Positions 1 to 6,700 of a stretch of 11,153 nt of DNA are shown here, one piece after another. A program made the position numbers and the translations under genes. The DNA comes from an uncultured Blautia sp. GTDB taxonomy: Bacteria; Bacillota; Clostridia; Lachnospirales; Lachnospiraceae. The stretch is from NCBI GenBank assembly GCA_934358405.1, contig CAKRKL010000069.1, positions 1 through 11,153 on the forward strand. Direction: 5' to 3'. The notes beneath the pieces are model-generated. The model worked only from the letters and a program-made list of their open reading frames with translations. It made no database searches and was not told where the DNA came from. The number at the start of each line of letters is the position of its first letter. Position 1 is the stretch's first letter.

Positions 1-2
1 AA

Positions 3-872
3 GGAAATGGAATTCAGGAAGAAATTCCGTCTATGGAGGGCCAGTACCGTTACAGCCTGGACCGTCTTCCTTATAAGTTAGAGCAGCTGGAAAAAGCAGG
101 AGTAAGCAGCATCATGCTTTTTGGAATTCCGGATCATAAGGATGAGATCGGAAGCGGTGCCTATGCCCAGGACGGCATTGTGCAGAAAGCCCTTCGTTCT
201 GCCAAGGAAAGATTTCCGGAAATGTATTATGTAACAGATGTCTGCATGTGCGAGTATACTTCCCACGGACACTGCGGCGTGCTTTGCGGCCATGATGTGG
301 ACAATGACAAGACCCTTGAGCTTCTTGCAAAAACAGCCCTGTCCCACGCACAGGCAGGATCCGATATGATCGCGCCTTCTGATATGATGGACGGCCGTGT
401 GGCAGCAATCCGTAAGGAACTGGATCAGGGCGGATTTTCCAATATCCCGATCATGTCCTATGCGGTGAAATATGCTTCTGCTTTCTACGGCCCGTTCCGT
501 GATGCAGCAGGCAGTGCCCCGGCATTTGGCGACCGCAAGAGCTACCAGATGGATTTCCACAACAGAAGAGAGGGGATGAAGGAGGCTCTTGCAGATATTG
601 AAGAGGGCGCAGATATTATTATGGTGAAGCCGGCAATGTCCTATCTGGATATGGTATCTGAGATTTCCAAGGCTGTGAATGTTCCGGTAGCTGCATACAG
701 CGTAAGCGGCGAGTACGCCATGGTAAAAGCAGCAGCCAAAATGGGCTGGATCGATGAAGAGCGCATTATCGGGGAAATGGCAGTTGGCGCATACCGTGCC
801 GGTGCCCAGATCTATATCACCTATTTTGCAGAGGAAATCGCAAAAATGATGGACGAAGGGAGAATCGGCTGA
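3..872 (+). CDS. hemB: Porphobilinogen synthase (delta-aminolevulinic acid dehydratase), 5' end cut by the window
   Basis: Cytoplasmic enzyme that condenses two 5-aminolevulinate molecules into porphobilinogen, the first pyrrole of the heme, siroheme and B12 pathways. The frame is open from the left edge (read from base 3), giving 289 codons; the family is about 320-330 residues, so roughly the first 35 are missing. An ATG at 33 is internal, because the residues just before it (GIQEEIPS) already match the family. Both active-site lysines are visible: one in SYAVKYASAFYGPFRDA (codon 468-470) and the Schiff-base lysine in IIMVKPAMSYLDMV (codon 627-629). The catalytic zinc ligands are present as C-x-C-x7-C in CMCEYTSHGHC (codons at 243, 249 and 273), so this is the zinc-dependent form rather than the Asp-rich Mg type. 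The stop codon overlaps the hemL start (TGATG), which implies one operon with translational coupling. No promoter is in view. Confidence 0.97.
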   Translation, partial: GNGIQEEIPSMEGQYRYSLDRLPYKLEQLEKAGVSSIMLFGIPDHKDEIGSGAYAQDGIVQKALRSAKERFPEMYYVTDVCMCEYTSHGHCGVLCGHDVDNDKTLELLAKTALSHAQAGSDMIAPSDMMDGRVAAIRKELDQGGFSNIPIMSYAVKYASAFYGPFRDAAGSAPAFGDRKSYQMDFHNRREGMKEALADIEEGADIIMVKPAMSYLDMVSEISKAVNVPVAAYSVSGEYAMVKAAAKMGWIDEERIIGEMAVGAYRAGAQIYITYFAEEIAKMMDEGRIG

Positions 873-2143
873 TGACAAAGTCTGAGAAGCTTTTTGAAAG
901 AGCAGTAAAAAGGATTCCAGGAGGCGTAAACAGCCCGGTGCGTGCCTACGGATCCATCGGAGAGGCACCAAGATTTATTGACAGGGCAGACGGCTGCTAC
1001 ATTTACGATGTGGACGGCAACCGCTATATTGACTACATTGATTCCTGGGGACCGATGATCCTTGGCCATAATTTCCCGGCCATCCGGGAAAGTGTGTTAA
1101 AGGCATGTGAGAACGGCTTAAGCTTTGGCTGTGCCACTGAGATTGAGGTGGAGATGGCAGAGTTTATCTGCGAGAGGATCCCTCATGTGGACATGATCCG
1201 TATGGTCAATTCCGGAACAGAGGCTGTTATGAGTGCCATCCGTGTTGCCAGAGGCTTTACCGGGAAAAATAAGATTATCAAATTCGCAGGCTGCTATCAC
1301 GGACACAGCGATGCCATGCTGGTAAGTGCTGGCTCCGGTGTCATGACAAGCGGCGTGCCGGACAGCGCAGGCGTGCCAAAGGGATGCACAGAGGATACCA
1401 TGCTGGCAGTTTACAATGACATTGGCAGCGTGAAGGCTCTTTTTGAACAGGCAGACGGCCAGGTGGCAGCTGTGATCGTGGAGGCAGTTGGAGCCAACAT
1501 GGGTGTGGTTCCTCCATGCGAGGGCTTCCTTGAGGGGCTTCGGGCTCTTTGTGATCAGTATCATGCACTTCTTATTTTCGATGAGGTTATCACAGGATTT
1601 CGTCTGGCATTTGGGGGCGCAGCCCAGTATTTTGGCGTAACTCCGGACCTTGTGACCTACGGTAAGATCATCGGCGCAGGAATGCCTGTGGGCGCTTACG
1701 GCGGAAGAAGAGACGTGATGGAGCTGGTTTCCCCGGCAGGAAAGGTTTACCAGGCAGGAACCTTAAGCGGAAACCCGGTTGCCATGGCAGCAGGTCTGAC
1801 CCAGCTGAAATATTTATACGATCATCAGGAAATTTATAAAGAACTGGAAGCCAAAGGCCAGATGCTTTACGGCGGCATGGAAAAAATTGCCCGGGAAAAG
1901 GGCCTGAAGGTACAGATGAACCACATCAGCTCCCTGGGAAGTCTGTTCTTTACCGGGCAGCCTGTAGTGGACTATGTTTCCGCCAAAACCTCTGATACCA
2001 AGGCCTTTGCAGAGTATTTTAAGAAAATGCTGAAAATGGGAATCCACATGGCACCTTCCCAGTTTGAGGCAATGTTCTTATCTGCTGCCCACACAGATGA
2101 AATTATTATGGAAACTCTGGATGCAGTAAAGCTTGTTCTTTGA
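872..2143 (+). CDS. hemL: Glutamate-1-semialdehyde 2,1-aminomutase
   Basis: PLP-dependent, class-III-aminotransferase-like mutase that converts glutamate-1-semialdehyde to 5-aminolevulinate, the substrate of HemB next door. The length of 423 residues is normal for the family. The N-terminus (VKRIPGGVNSPVRA) is typical of GSAM. Other family marks are NSGTEAVMSAIRVAR near residue 112, CYHGHSDAML, the PLP-pyridine aspartate in LLIFDEVITGFR, and the PLP-anchoring lysine Lys265 in TYGKIIGAGMPVGAYGG. The ATG shares one base with the hemB stop, and a GAAGGGA ribosome site lies just upstream inside hemB, so the two are co-translated. hemL together with hemB shows the C5 (glutamyl-tRNA) route to ALA. 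In anaerobic clostridia the pathway usually serves B12 or siroheme rather than heme; that is inference here. No terminator follows; the next gene's -35 box lies in the last codons. Confidence 0.97.
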   Translation: MTKSEKLFERAVKRIPGGVNSPVRAYGSIGEAPRFIDRADGCYIYDVDGNRYIDYIDSWGPMILGHNFPAIRESVLKACENGLSFGCATEIEVEMAEFICERIPHVDMIRMVNSGTEAVMSAIRVARGFTGKNKIIKFAGCYHGHSDAMLVSAGSGVMTSGVPDSAGVPKGCTEDTMLAVYNDIGSVKALFEQADGQVAAVIVEAVGANMGVVPPCEGFLEGLRALCDQYHALLIFDEVITGFRLAFGGAAQYFGVTPDLVTYGKIIGAGMPVGAYGGRRDVMELVSPAGKVYQAGTLSGNPVAMAAGLTQLKYLYDHQEIYKELEAKGQMLYGGMEKIAREKGLKVQMNHISSLGSLFFTGQPVVDYVSAKTSDTKAFAEYFKKMLKMGIHMAPSQFEAMFLSAAHTDEIIMETLDAVKLVL

Positions 2144-2161
2144 AACCGGGTGTGGTATAAT
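2133..2161 (+). promoter_or_regulatory. Probable sigma-A promoter of the lactonase gene
   Basis: TTGTTC at 2133-2138 and TATAAT at 2156-2161 are separated by 17 bp, with an extended -10 element (TGG directly before TATAAT). The -35 box lies inside the last codons of hemL. Transcription would start near 2168 and leave a leader of about 130 nt before the lactonase ATG. This is a sequence match only. Confidence 0.7.
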
Positions 2162-2182
2162 TCAGTTACAAATTACATAAAA

Positions 2183-2271
2183 GAAACCAAATCAGTTACT
2201 GGGAATGTACTGAACAGTAACCAGGACCGCTGCAGATTGAGAACGGAAAAGCAGCGAAAGCAAATGGTTTC
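2183..2271 (+). ncRNA. Candidate three-way-junction RNA in the lactonase leader
   Basis: Three nested perfect complementary pairs lie in the untranslated leader. P1 is GAAACCA 2183-2189 with TGGTTTC 2265-2271. P2 is GTTACTG 2195-2201 with CAGTAAC 2215-2221. P3 is CGCTGC 2228-2233 with GCAGCG 2251-2256. Together they close a three-way junction with joining strands of 5, 6 and 8 nt that ends 15 nt before the AGGAGG ribosome site. No riboswitch class known to me matches, and there is no terminator run of T. It could be a regulatory leader or chance pairing. Confidence 0.3.
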
Positions 2272-2300
2272 CAGAAATGAGACTGTAGGAGGCTAGACAA

Positions 2301-3386
2301 ATGGGGAAGAAATATGTGGCTTATGTAGGTACCTATACTCACGGAACCAGCAAGGGAATTCAGGTTTACGATGTGAACCTGGAAGAGGGTACTCTCACAG
2401 AGAGAAGTGAAGTGGAAGTCAGCAATGCGTCCTATACCGCAGTGTCCAAGAACGGTAAGTATCTCTATTCTATTGAGGACGAAGGTGTTGCGGTATTTAA
2501 ACGCGATCATAATGGCGATCTGTCCCGTATCAACAGTGTTGATATCGACGGCATGCGAGGCTGTTTCCTTGCAACGGACGTTGATGGCAAATATCTTTAT
2601 GTGGCTGGTTATCATGACGGCAAGGTGACCGTTGTACACACACATAAGGACGGACGTCTTGGAAGTGTTATGGATGGCGTATTCCATACAGGACTTGGAA
2701 GCGTAGCTGAGCGAAATTTCCGTCCGCATGTAAACTGTGTTCGTCCCACACCGGATAATAAGTACCTTTGTGCAGTAGACAACGGCATCGACCAGGTAAA
2801 GGTGTATCGTATCAATAAGCGTACAAATAAGCTGGAGCTTGTAGATATTGTCCGCTGCAAGAGAGAGAGCGGTCCGCGTATTATCCGCTTCAGCGCAGAC
2901 GGACGCTTTGCATACATTCTTTTTGAGCTGAGCAATGAGATTAAGGTGTACAGCTATGACGGAAGCGGTGATGCTCCTGAGTTTGAACTGCTTCAGAGCG
3001 TATCCACGCTGGCGAAGCAGGAGCCGGGTGATGTCTGCCACAATGCAGCCTCCGGACTTGCACTTGCACCGGATGGCAAGCATCTGTTCTGTACTACCGC
3101 AGGAGAGAATACAGTTGCCATGTTTGAGGTTGACGATGAGACAGGACTTCTGGATCGCAAATTTGTGCTTCCTGTAAGCGGCGATTATCCTAAGGATCTG
3201 GTGATCTTCCCGGATAATCAGCACATTGCTGTTGCGAACCATTCCAGCAATAGCATAACCACCTTCAAGGTAGACTATGAGAAGAATATTATTGTGATGA
3301 AGGGGAAACCAAGAAAGATTGAAACCCCGAACTGCATTAATATCTGGCCGGTTCCGGACGGAGAAGATATCCAGAATATAGACTGA
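2301..3386 (+). CDS. Beta-propeller lactonase family protein (6-phosphogluconolactonase type)
   Basis: A 361-residue protein of the seven-bladed beta-propeller lactonase family (E. coli Pgl/YbhE, B. subtilis YkgB; PF10282). The family hydrolyses 6-phosphogluconolactone in the oxidative pentose phosphate route, but many members have unproven substrates. Support is the N-terminal YVGTYTHGTSKGIQVYDV, the blade repeats of the PDNKYLCAVDNG type, the PHVNCVRPTPDN segment near residue 140, and GPRIIRFSADGRFAYILFEL near residue 190, all family hallmarks. No signal peptide is seen, so it should be cytoplasmic. The ATG is well fixed by AGGAGG at 2287-2292, 8 nt upstream. It is a single-gene unit with its own promoter and a strong terminator. 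I leave the symbol blank because no other pentose phosphate gene is in view to confirm the substrate. Confidence 0.88.
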   Translation: MGKKYVAYVGTYTHGTSKGIQVYDVNLEEGTLTERSEVEVSNASYTAVSKNGKYLYSIEDEGVAVFKRDHNGDLSRINSVDIDGMRGCFLATDVDGKYLYVAGYHDGKVTVVHTHKDGRLGSVMDGVFHTGLGSVAERNFRPHVNCVRPTPDNKYLCAVDNGIDQVKVYRINKRTNKLELVDIVRCKRESGPRIIRFSADGRFAYILFELSNEIKVYSYDGSGDAPEFELLQSVSTLAKQEPGDVCHNAASGLALAPDGKHLFCTTAGENTVAMFEVDDETGLLDRKFVLPVSGDYPKDLVIFPDNQHIAVANHSSNSITTFKVDYEKNIIVMKGKPRKIETPNCINIWPVPDGEDIQNID

Positions 3387-3393
3387 CATGTAT

Positions 3394-3447
3394 AAAAACA
3401 AGGACAGCTATCTAAGCGCAAGACGCAGATAACTGTCCTTGTTTTTT
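3394..3447. terminator. Bidirectional intrinsic terminator between the lactonase gene and aroC
   Basis: ACAAGGACAG... pairs with ...CTGTCCTTGT: 3399-3413 with 3427-3441 form a 15-position stem with a single C-A mismatch. It is extended by GCG/CGC around a CAAGA loop after a two-base AA bulge. The stem is flanked by A5 at 3394-3398 and T6 at 3442-3447, so it can end transcripts from both converging genes. Confidence 0.95.
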
Positions 3448-3476
3448 ATGTATAAATGCTGTGGGCATAATGTAGC

Positions 3477-4568
3477 CTACAGATAGAAATCCTTTACATA
3501 ATCCATTCTTGCACTCATGTTTGAGAACATGGCATCTACAAGGGTGATAGCAGCCATGGCTTCCACTACCACAACAGCCCTTGGCACAATTACCGGGTCG
3601 TGGCGTCCCTTGATTTCGATGGAAATATTTTCTCCGGTCCTGGTGACAGTCTGCTGTGCCTGAGAGATGGACGGAGTAGGCTTTACATGGGCGCGAAGAA
3701 GAATCTGTCCGCCGTCACTGATGCCGCCAAGGATACCTCCGGCGTGATTGGTGGTTTTTGTGATCTTGCCGTCTTCCATGTGGAAACCGTCATTATCCGT
3801 GGAGCCTTTCATGGAAGAAACCTTTACGCCGTCACCGACTTCCACAGCCTTGACTGCGCCAATGGACATCAGTGCCTGCGCAAATGCTGCGTCAAGCTTG
3901 CCAAAAACAGGGTCTCCGATACCTGCCGGAACACCGTTAATGCGGCATTCGATCACGCCGCCGGCACTGTCATTCTTTCTCATGCACTGCTCTAGATACT
4001 GGACTGCTTTTTTTGCGGCAACCATATCCGGCATATAAAAAGAATTCTCCAAAATCACCTCAGGATGAAAGCCCTGGCAGGAAACAGGTCCGATAGAGCT
4101 TGTATATGTCTGCAGGGTAATGCCAAGCTCTTTAAGAATCTTAGCTGCAATGGCACCGGCTGCTACCCGGCCGATGGTTTCCCGTCCGGAGGAGCGGCCT
4201 CCGCCTCTGTAATCCCGAAAACCGTATTTGCTGTCAAAGCCAAAATCCGCATGTCCGGGACGGTAAGTCTGGGCAATATTTCCGTAATCCTGGGAACGCT
4301 GATCCTTATTATACACGATCAGGGAGATGGGAGTTCCTGTAGTCCTGCCCTCGAATACGCCGGAGAGGATTTCTACCTGATCACCCTCACTGCGGGATGT
4401 GGTGTAGCGGCTCTGCCCAGGCTTTCTGCGATCCAGATAAACCTGAATGTCGGCCTCTGTAAGGAAAAGCCCTGCAGGTACTCCGTCCACAACGGCCCCA
4501 AGTGCCTTGCCGTGAGATTCTCCCCAGGTAGTTACTGTGAATTTTTTTCCGAATGTTGACTGACTCAT
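3477..4568 (-). CDS. aroC: Chorismate synthase
   Basis: Catalyses the last shikimate step, 5-enolpyruvylshikimate-3-phosphate to chorismate, using reduced FMN; it is the branch point to Phe, Tyr, Trp and folate. At 363 residues it has normal length. All three family signatures are visible: WGESHGKALGAVVDGVPAG (residues 15-33, with the invariant His19), RPGHAD (103-108, second invariant His106) followed by YRGGGRSSGRETIGRVAAGA (from 120), and RHDPVIVPRAVVVVEAMAAI (322-341). No flavin-reductase domain is fused, so it is the monofunctional bacterial type. The start at 4568 has AAAGGA at 4579-4584, 10 nt upstream. It is transcribed alone from a good promoter divergent from corA and ends at the shared terminator; no other aromatic gene is adjacent. 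Confidence 0.98.
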   Translation of the reverse strand: MSQSTFGKKFTVTTWGESHGKALGAVVDGVPAGLFLTEADIQVYLDRRKPGQSRYTTSRSEGDQVEILSGVFEGRTTGTPISLIVYNKDQRSQDYGNIAQTYRPGHADFGFDSKYGFRDYRGGGRSSGRETIGRVAAGAIAAKILKELGITLQTYTSSIGPVSCQGFHPEVILENSFYMPDMVAAKKAVQYLEQCMRKNDSAGGVIECRINGVPAGIGDPVFGKLDAAFAQALMSIGAVKAVEVGDGVKVSSMKGSTDNDGFHMEDGKITKTTNHAGGILGGISDGGQILLRAHVKPTPSISQAQQTVTRTGENISIEIKGRHDPVIVPRAVVVVEAMAAITLVDAMFSNMSARMDYVKDFYL

Positions 4569-4632
4569 AGGCGTAAAATCCTTTCTGTTTTTTGACTATA
4601 TCGTATTAAAGTACGAATGTATTATTAAAGAC

Positions 4633-4661
4633 ATTATAGCGAAATGCTAAAAATTTGTAAA
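4633..4661 (-). promoter_or_regulatory. sigma-A promoter of aroC
   Basis: Read on the minus strand, TTTACA (complement of 4656-4661) and TATAAT (complement of 4633-4638) are 17 bp apart, one mismatch from the full consensus. The predicted start near 4626 gives a leader of about 58 nt. That leader contains a small inverted repeat, TCGTA-6-TACGA at 4601-4616. Confidence 0.82.
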
Positions 4662-4676
4662 CCGAATCTATTAGAA

Positions 4677-4705
4677 TTGACAAAATTTCTTGTACAAATT
4701 ATAAT
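4677..4705 (+). promoter_or_regulatory. Perfect-consensus sigma-A promoter of corA
   Basis: TTGACA at 4677-4682 and TATAAT at 4700-4705 with exactly 17 bp between them, so all twelve positions match consensus. The spacer holds the 8-bp palindrome TTGTACAA (4690-4697). Transcription should start near 4712, which decides the corA start codon: the GTG/ATG at 4721-4726 would be only about 10 nt into the message with no ribosome site. Confidence 0.9.
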
Positions 4706-4741
4706 GGAAACTGTATTTTTGTGATGGAAGGAGTGCAGATT

Positions 4742-5683
4742 GTGGTAAGGGTTTTCAAGACAATAGAGGGGGCAATTCATGAAATCCAGGAGCCACAGGA
4801 GGATTGCTGGATTGCGATGACCAATCCTACTGCAACTGAGATATTTGAGATATCCGAGCGATTTGGAATTGAAGTGGATGATCTTCGGGCACCTCTTGAT
4901 GAAGAAGAGCGTTCCCGTATCGAAGTGGAAGATAATTACACCCTGATACTTGTAGATGTTCCGATCATTGAGGAACGTAATGACAAGGACTGGTACGGCA
5001 CCATCCCTCTGGGTATTATAGTCACCAGGAAAATGATCATTACCGTATGCCTGGAGGATACGCAGGTACTTACCCGTTTTATGGAAGGAAGGGTGCGGAA
5101 CTTTTTCACTTATATGAAGACCAGATTTATTCTGCAGATTCTGTATCGCAATGCGACTATGTACCTGCATTATCTGCGAATTATAGATAAGAAGAGCGAG
5201 CAGGTAGAAGAGAAGCTTCATATGTCTACCAGGAATCAGGAATTACTGGAGCTTTTGGAGCTGGAGAAATCACTGGTTTATTTTACAACCTCTCTTCGTT
5301 CCAATGAGGTAGTGCTGGAGAAGCTTCTGAAAGTAGAGAGTATCAAGCAGTATCCGGAGGATACAGATCTTCTGGAGGATGTTATCATAGAGAATAAGCA
5401 GGCAATTGAGATGGCGAACATTTACAGCGGTATCCTGAGTAGTATGATGGGGACCTTTGCATCTGTTATTTCCAATAACCTGAACGTGGTTATGAAGGTT
5501 TTATCTGTCATTACCATTGTTATGAGTATTCCAACCATTGTGTTCAGTGCCTACGGCATGAACCTAAGTCCTGCAGGAATGCCTTTTTCAGCAGATAAAT
5601 GGGGATTTTTAGTGGTAATCGTGTTGTCCGTTCTGGTAAGTATTGTGGCGGCAGTGATTCTATCCAAGAAGAAATTTTTCTGA
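4742..5683 (+). CDS. corA: CorA family divalent-cation (magnesium) transporter
   Basis: Inner-membrane pentameric channel for Mg2+ (some members carry Co2+ or Ni2+). The signature GMN is at residues 272-274 in SAYGMNLSP, after TM1 (about 251-270). TM2 is about 287-308, followed by a short basic tail KKKFF. The soluble N-terminal part with long helices (about 150-250) matches the CorA funnel; the length of 313 residues is usual. I choose GTG 4742 because AAGGAG (4728-4733) lies 8 nt upstream and the consensus promoter starts transcription near 4712. The in-frame GTG 4721 and ATG 4724, seven and six codons earlier, have no ribosome site. It is first in a two-gene unit, 22 nt ahead of the rhomboid-like gene. 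No magnesium riboswitch fits in the roughly 30-nt leader. Ion preference cannot be read from the sequence. Confidence 0.93.
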   Translation: MVRVFKTIEGAIHEIQEPQEDCWIAMTNPTATEIFEISERFGIEVDDLRAPLDEEERSRIEVEDNYTLILVDVPIIEERNDKDWYGTIPLGIIVTRKMIITVCLEDTQVLTRFMEGRVRNFFTYMKTRFILQILYRNATMYLHYLRIIDKKSEQVEEKLHMSTRNQELLELLELEKSLVYFTTSLRSNEVVLEKLLKVESIKQYPEDTDLLEDVIIENKQAIEMANIYSGILSSMMGTFASVISNNLNVVMKVLSVITIVMSIPTIVFSAYGMNLSPAGMPFSADKWGFLVVIVLSVLVSIVAAVILSKKKFF

Positions 5684-5705
5684 TCATCAGAGAATGGAGG
5701 ATTAC

Positions 5706-6563
5706 ATGAAATTTATTGACAAGTGGGAACGCAAATATGGAAGATTCGGAATTCCCAATCTGACAGTTTACATTATTGTTTGTTACGTGATTGGCTATGC
5801 GCTTACGATCATAAATCCAAGCCTTCTGAACTGGCTGAGTCTGGAGCCGGCGTATATTTTGCGTGGACAGATATGGAGACTGGTGACATGGGTTTTGTAT
5901 CCGCCAAGTACTGCAGGTGTACTCTGGTTTGCGATTGCAGTTTTATTCTTTTATTATCCGATCGGAACGTCACTGGAGCGTACCATTGGTACCTTTAAAT
6001 ATACTTTGTATATTTTTTCAGGAATCCTGTTTACAATTATAGGCGCTTTTATTTTATACTTCCTTCTTGGAGGAAATGTTCTGGTAGGAAGCGTATTCTC
6101 CACCTATTATATCAGCTTGTCCACATTCCTTGCATATGCAATGTGCTATCCGGATATGTCGGTTCTTCTTATGTTTATTATTCCGGTGAAGATGAAGTGG
6201 ATGGCGGTTTTCTATGTAGTGATTGTTGCATATGAAATGATTCAGTACGTTATGGCAGGTGCATGGTATCTGGTGATCCCTATTGTGGCTTCACTGTTGA
6301 ACTTCATTATTTTTTACTTTGGAAGTAAGGATTTCAGCCGGTATAATCCGAAGGAGGTCCACAGAAGGAATGAATTTCGCAGGGCGATGGAGCCAAGAGG
6401 ACGTACCGGATCAGGCGGTGGTGCACTGACCAAGCATAAATGTGCAATTTGCGGGCGCACCGAGCTTGATGATCCCAATCTGGAATTTCGTTTCTGTTCC
6501 AGATGTAACGGAAATTATGAGTACTGCCAGGACCATCTTTTTACTCATACACATGTGAAGTAG
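5706..6563 (+). CDS. Rhomboid-like membrane protein, probably catalytically inactive, with C-terminal zinc-ribbon-like tail
   Basis: A 285-residue protein with about six membrane segments (roughly 18-37, 70-88, 98-122, 130-148, 166-184, 187-206). Family marks of the rhomboid/Derlin fold are GQIWRLVTW (54-62, loop 1) and YYPIGTSLERTIG (83-95). However, the GxSG serine motif expected near TM4 reads GSVFSTYY (128-135), and the TM6 region expected to hold the histidine reads VASLLNF, so a Ser-His dyad is not visible. A Gly/Arg-rich linker leads to Cys246, Cys249, Cys264, Cys267, Cys274 and His277, His281, His283 (two CxxC knuckles plus a Cys/His tail), suggesting bound zinc. The start is ATG 5706, with GGAGG 5 nt upstream; ATG 5694 has no ribosome site. 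It sits 22 nt after corA, probably in one transcript. The fold is inferred from motifs and the function is unknown. Confidence 0.75.
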   Translation: MKFIDKWERKYGRFGIPNLTVYIIVCYVIGYALTIINPSLLNWLSLEPAYILRGQIWRLVTWVLYPPSTAGVLWFAIAVLFFYYPIGTSLERTIGTFKYTLYIFSGILFTIIGAFILYFLLGGNVLVGSVFSTYYISLSTFLAYAMCYPDMSVLLMFIIPVKMKWMAVFYVVIVAYEMIQYVMAGAWYLVIPIVASLLNFIIFYFGSKDFSRYNPKEVHRRNEFRRAMEPRGRTGSGGGALTKHKCAICGRTELDDPNLEFRFCSRCNGNYEYCQDHLFTHTHVK

Positions 6564-6667
6564 AGCCTTTTCAATATGCTTTGGCACATACTTTAAACAG
6601 AATCCGGGGTGGAGCAGATGCTTTTGCTTCCCTGGGATCCTGGGAACTCACTATAGATGTGAAGTTC

Positions 6668-6681
6668 TGTAAACTATTACA
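6668..6681. promoter_or_regulatory. cre-like palindrome upstream of pyk (candidate CcpA operator)
   Basis: TGTAA-ACTA-TTACA is a perfect 5-bp inverted repeat with a 4-bp spacer. It matches the catabolite-response-element pattern TGWAANCGNTNWCA except for one central base (CT in place of CG). It ends 3 nt before the AGAGGG ribosome site of pyk. CcpA bound this far downstream would be expected to block transcription; that is inference. I found no convincing promoter in 6564-6667, so the distance to the start site is unknown. Confidence 0.55.
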
Positions 6682-6700
6682 AACAGAGGGATAAACTGCT

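Noticed and set aside
78..971. Minus-strand frame of 297 codons opposite hemB/hemL
   Set aside because: It crosses the junction of two certain genes, has no ribosome site and resembles no family.
2144..2300. Attenuator or terminator after hemL
   Set aside because: The hairpins there have no following T run, and the promoter of the next gene starts inside the hemL end, so the structure belongs to the lactonase leader if it is real.
2196..3401. Long open frame (401 codons) on the minus strand opposite the lactonase gene
   Set aside because: It is the codon-phase shadow of the lactonase gene: no ribosome site, Cys/Ile/His-rich nonsense composition, and it covers the shared terminator-side end of a well supported gene.
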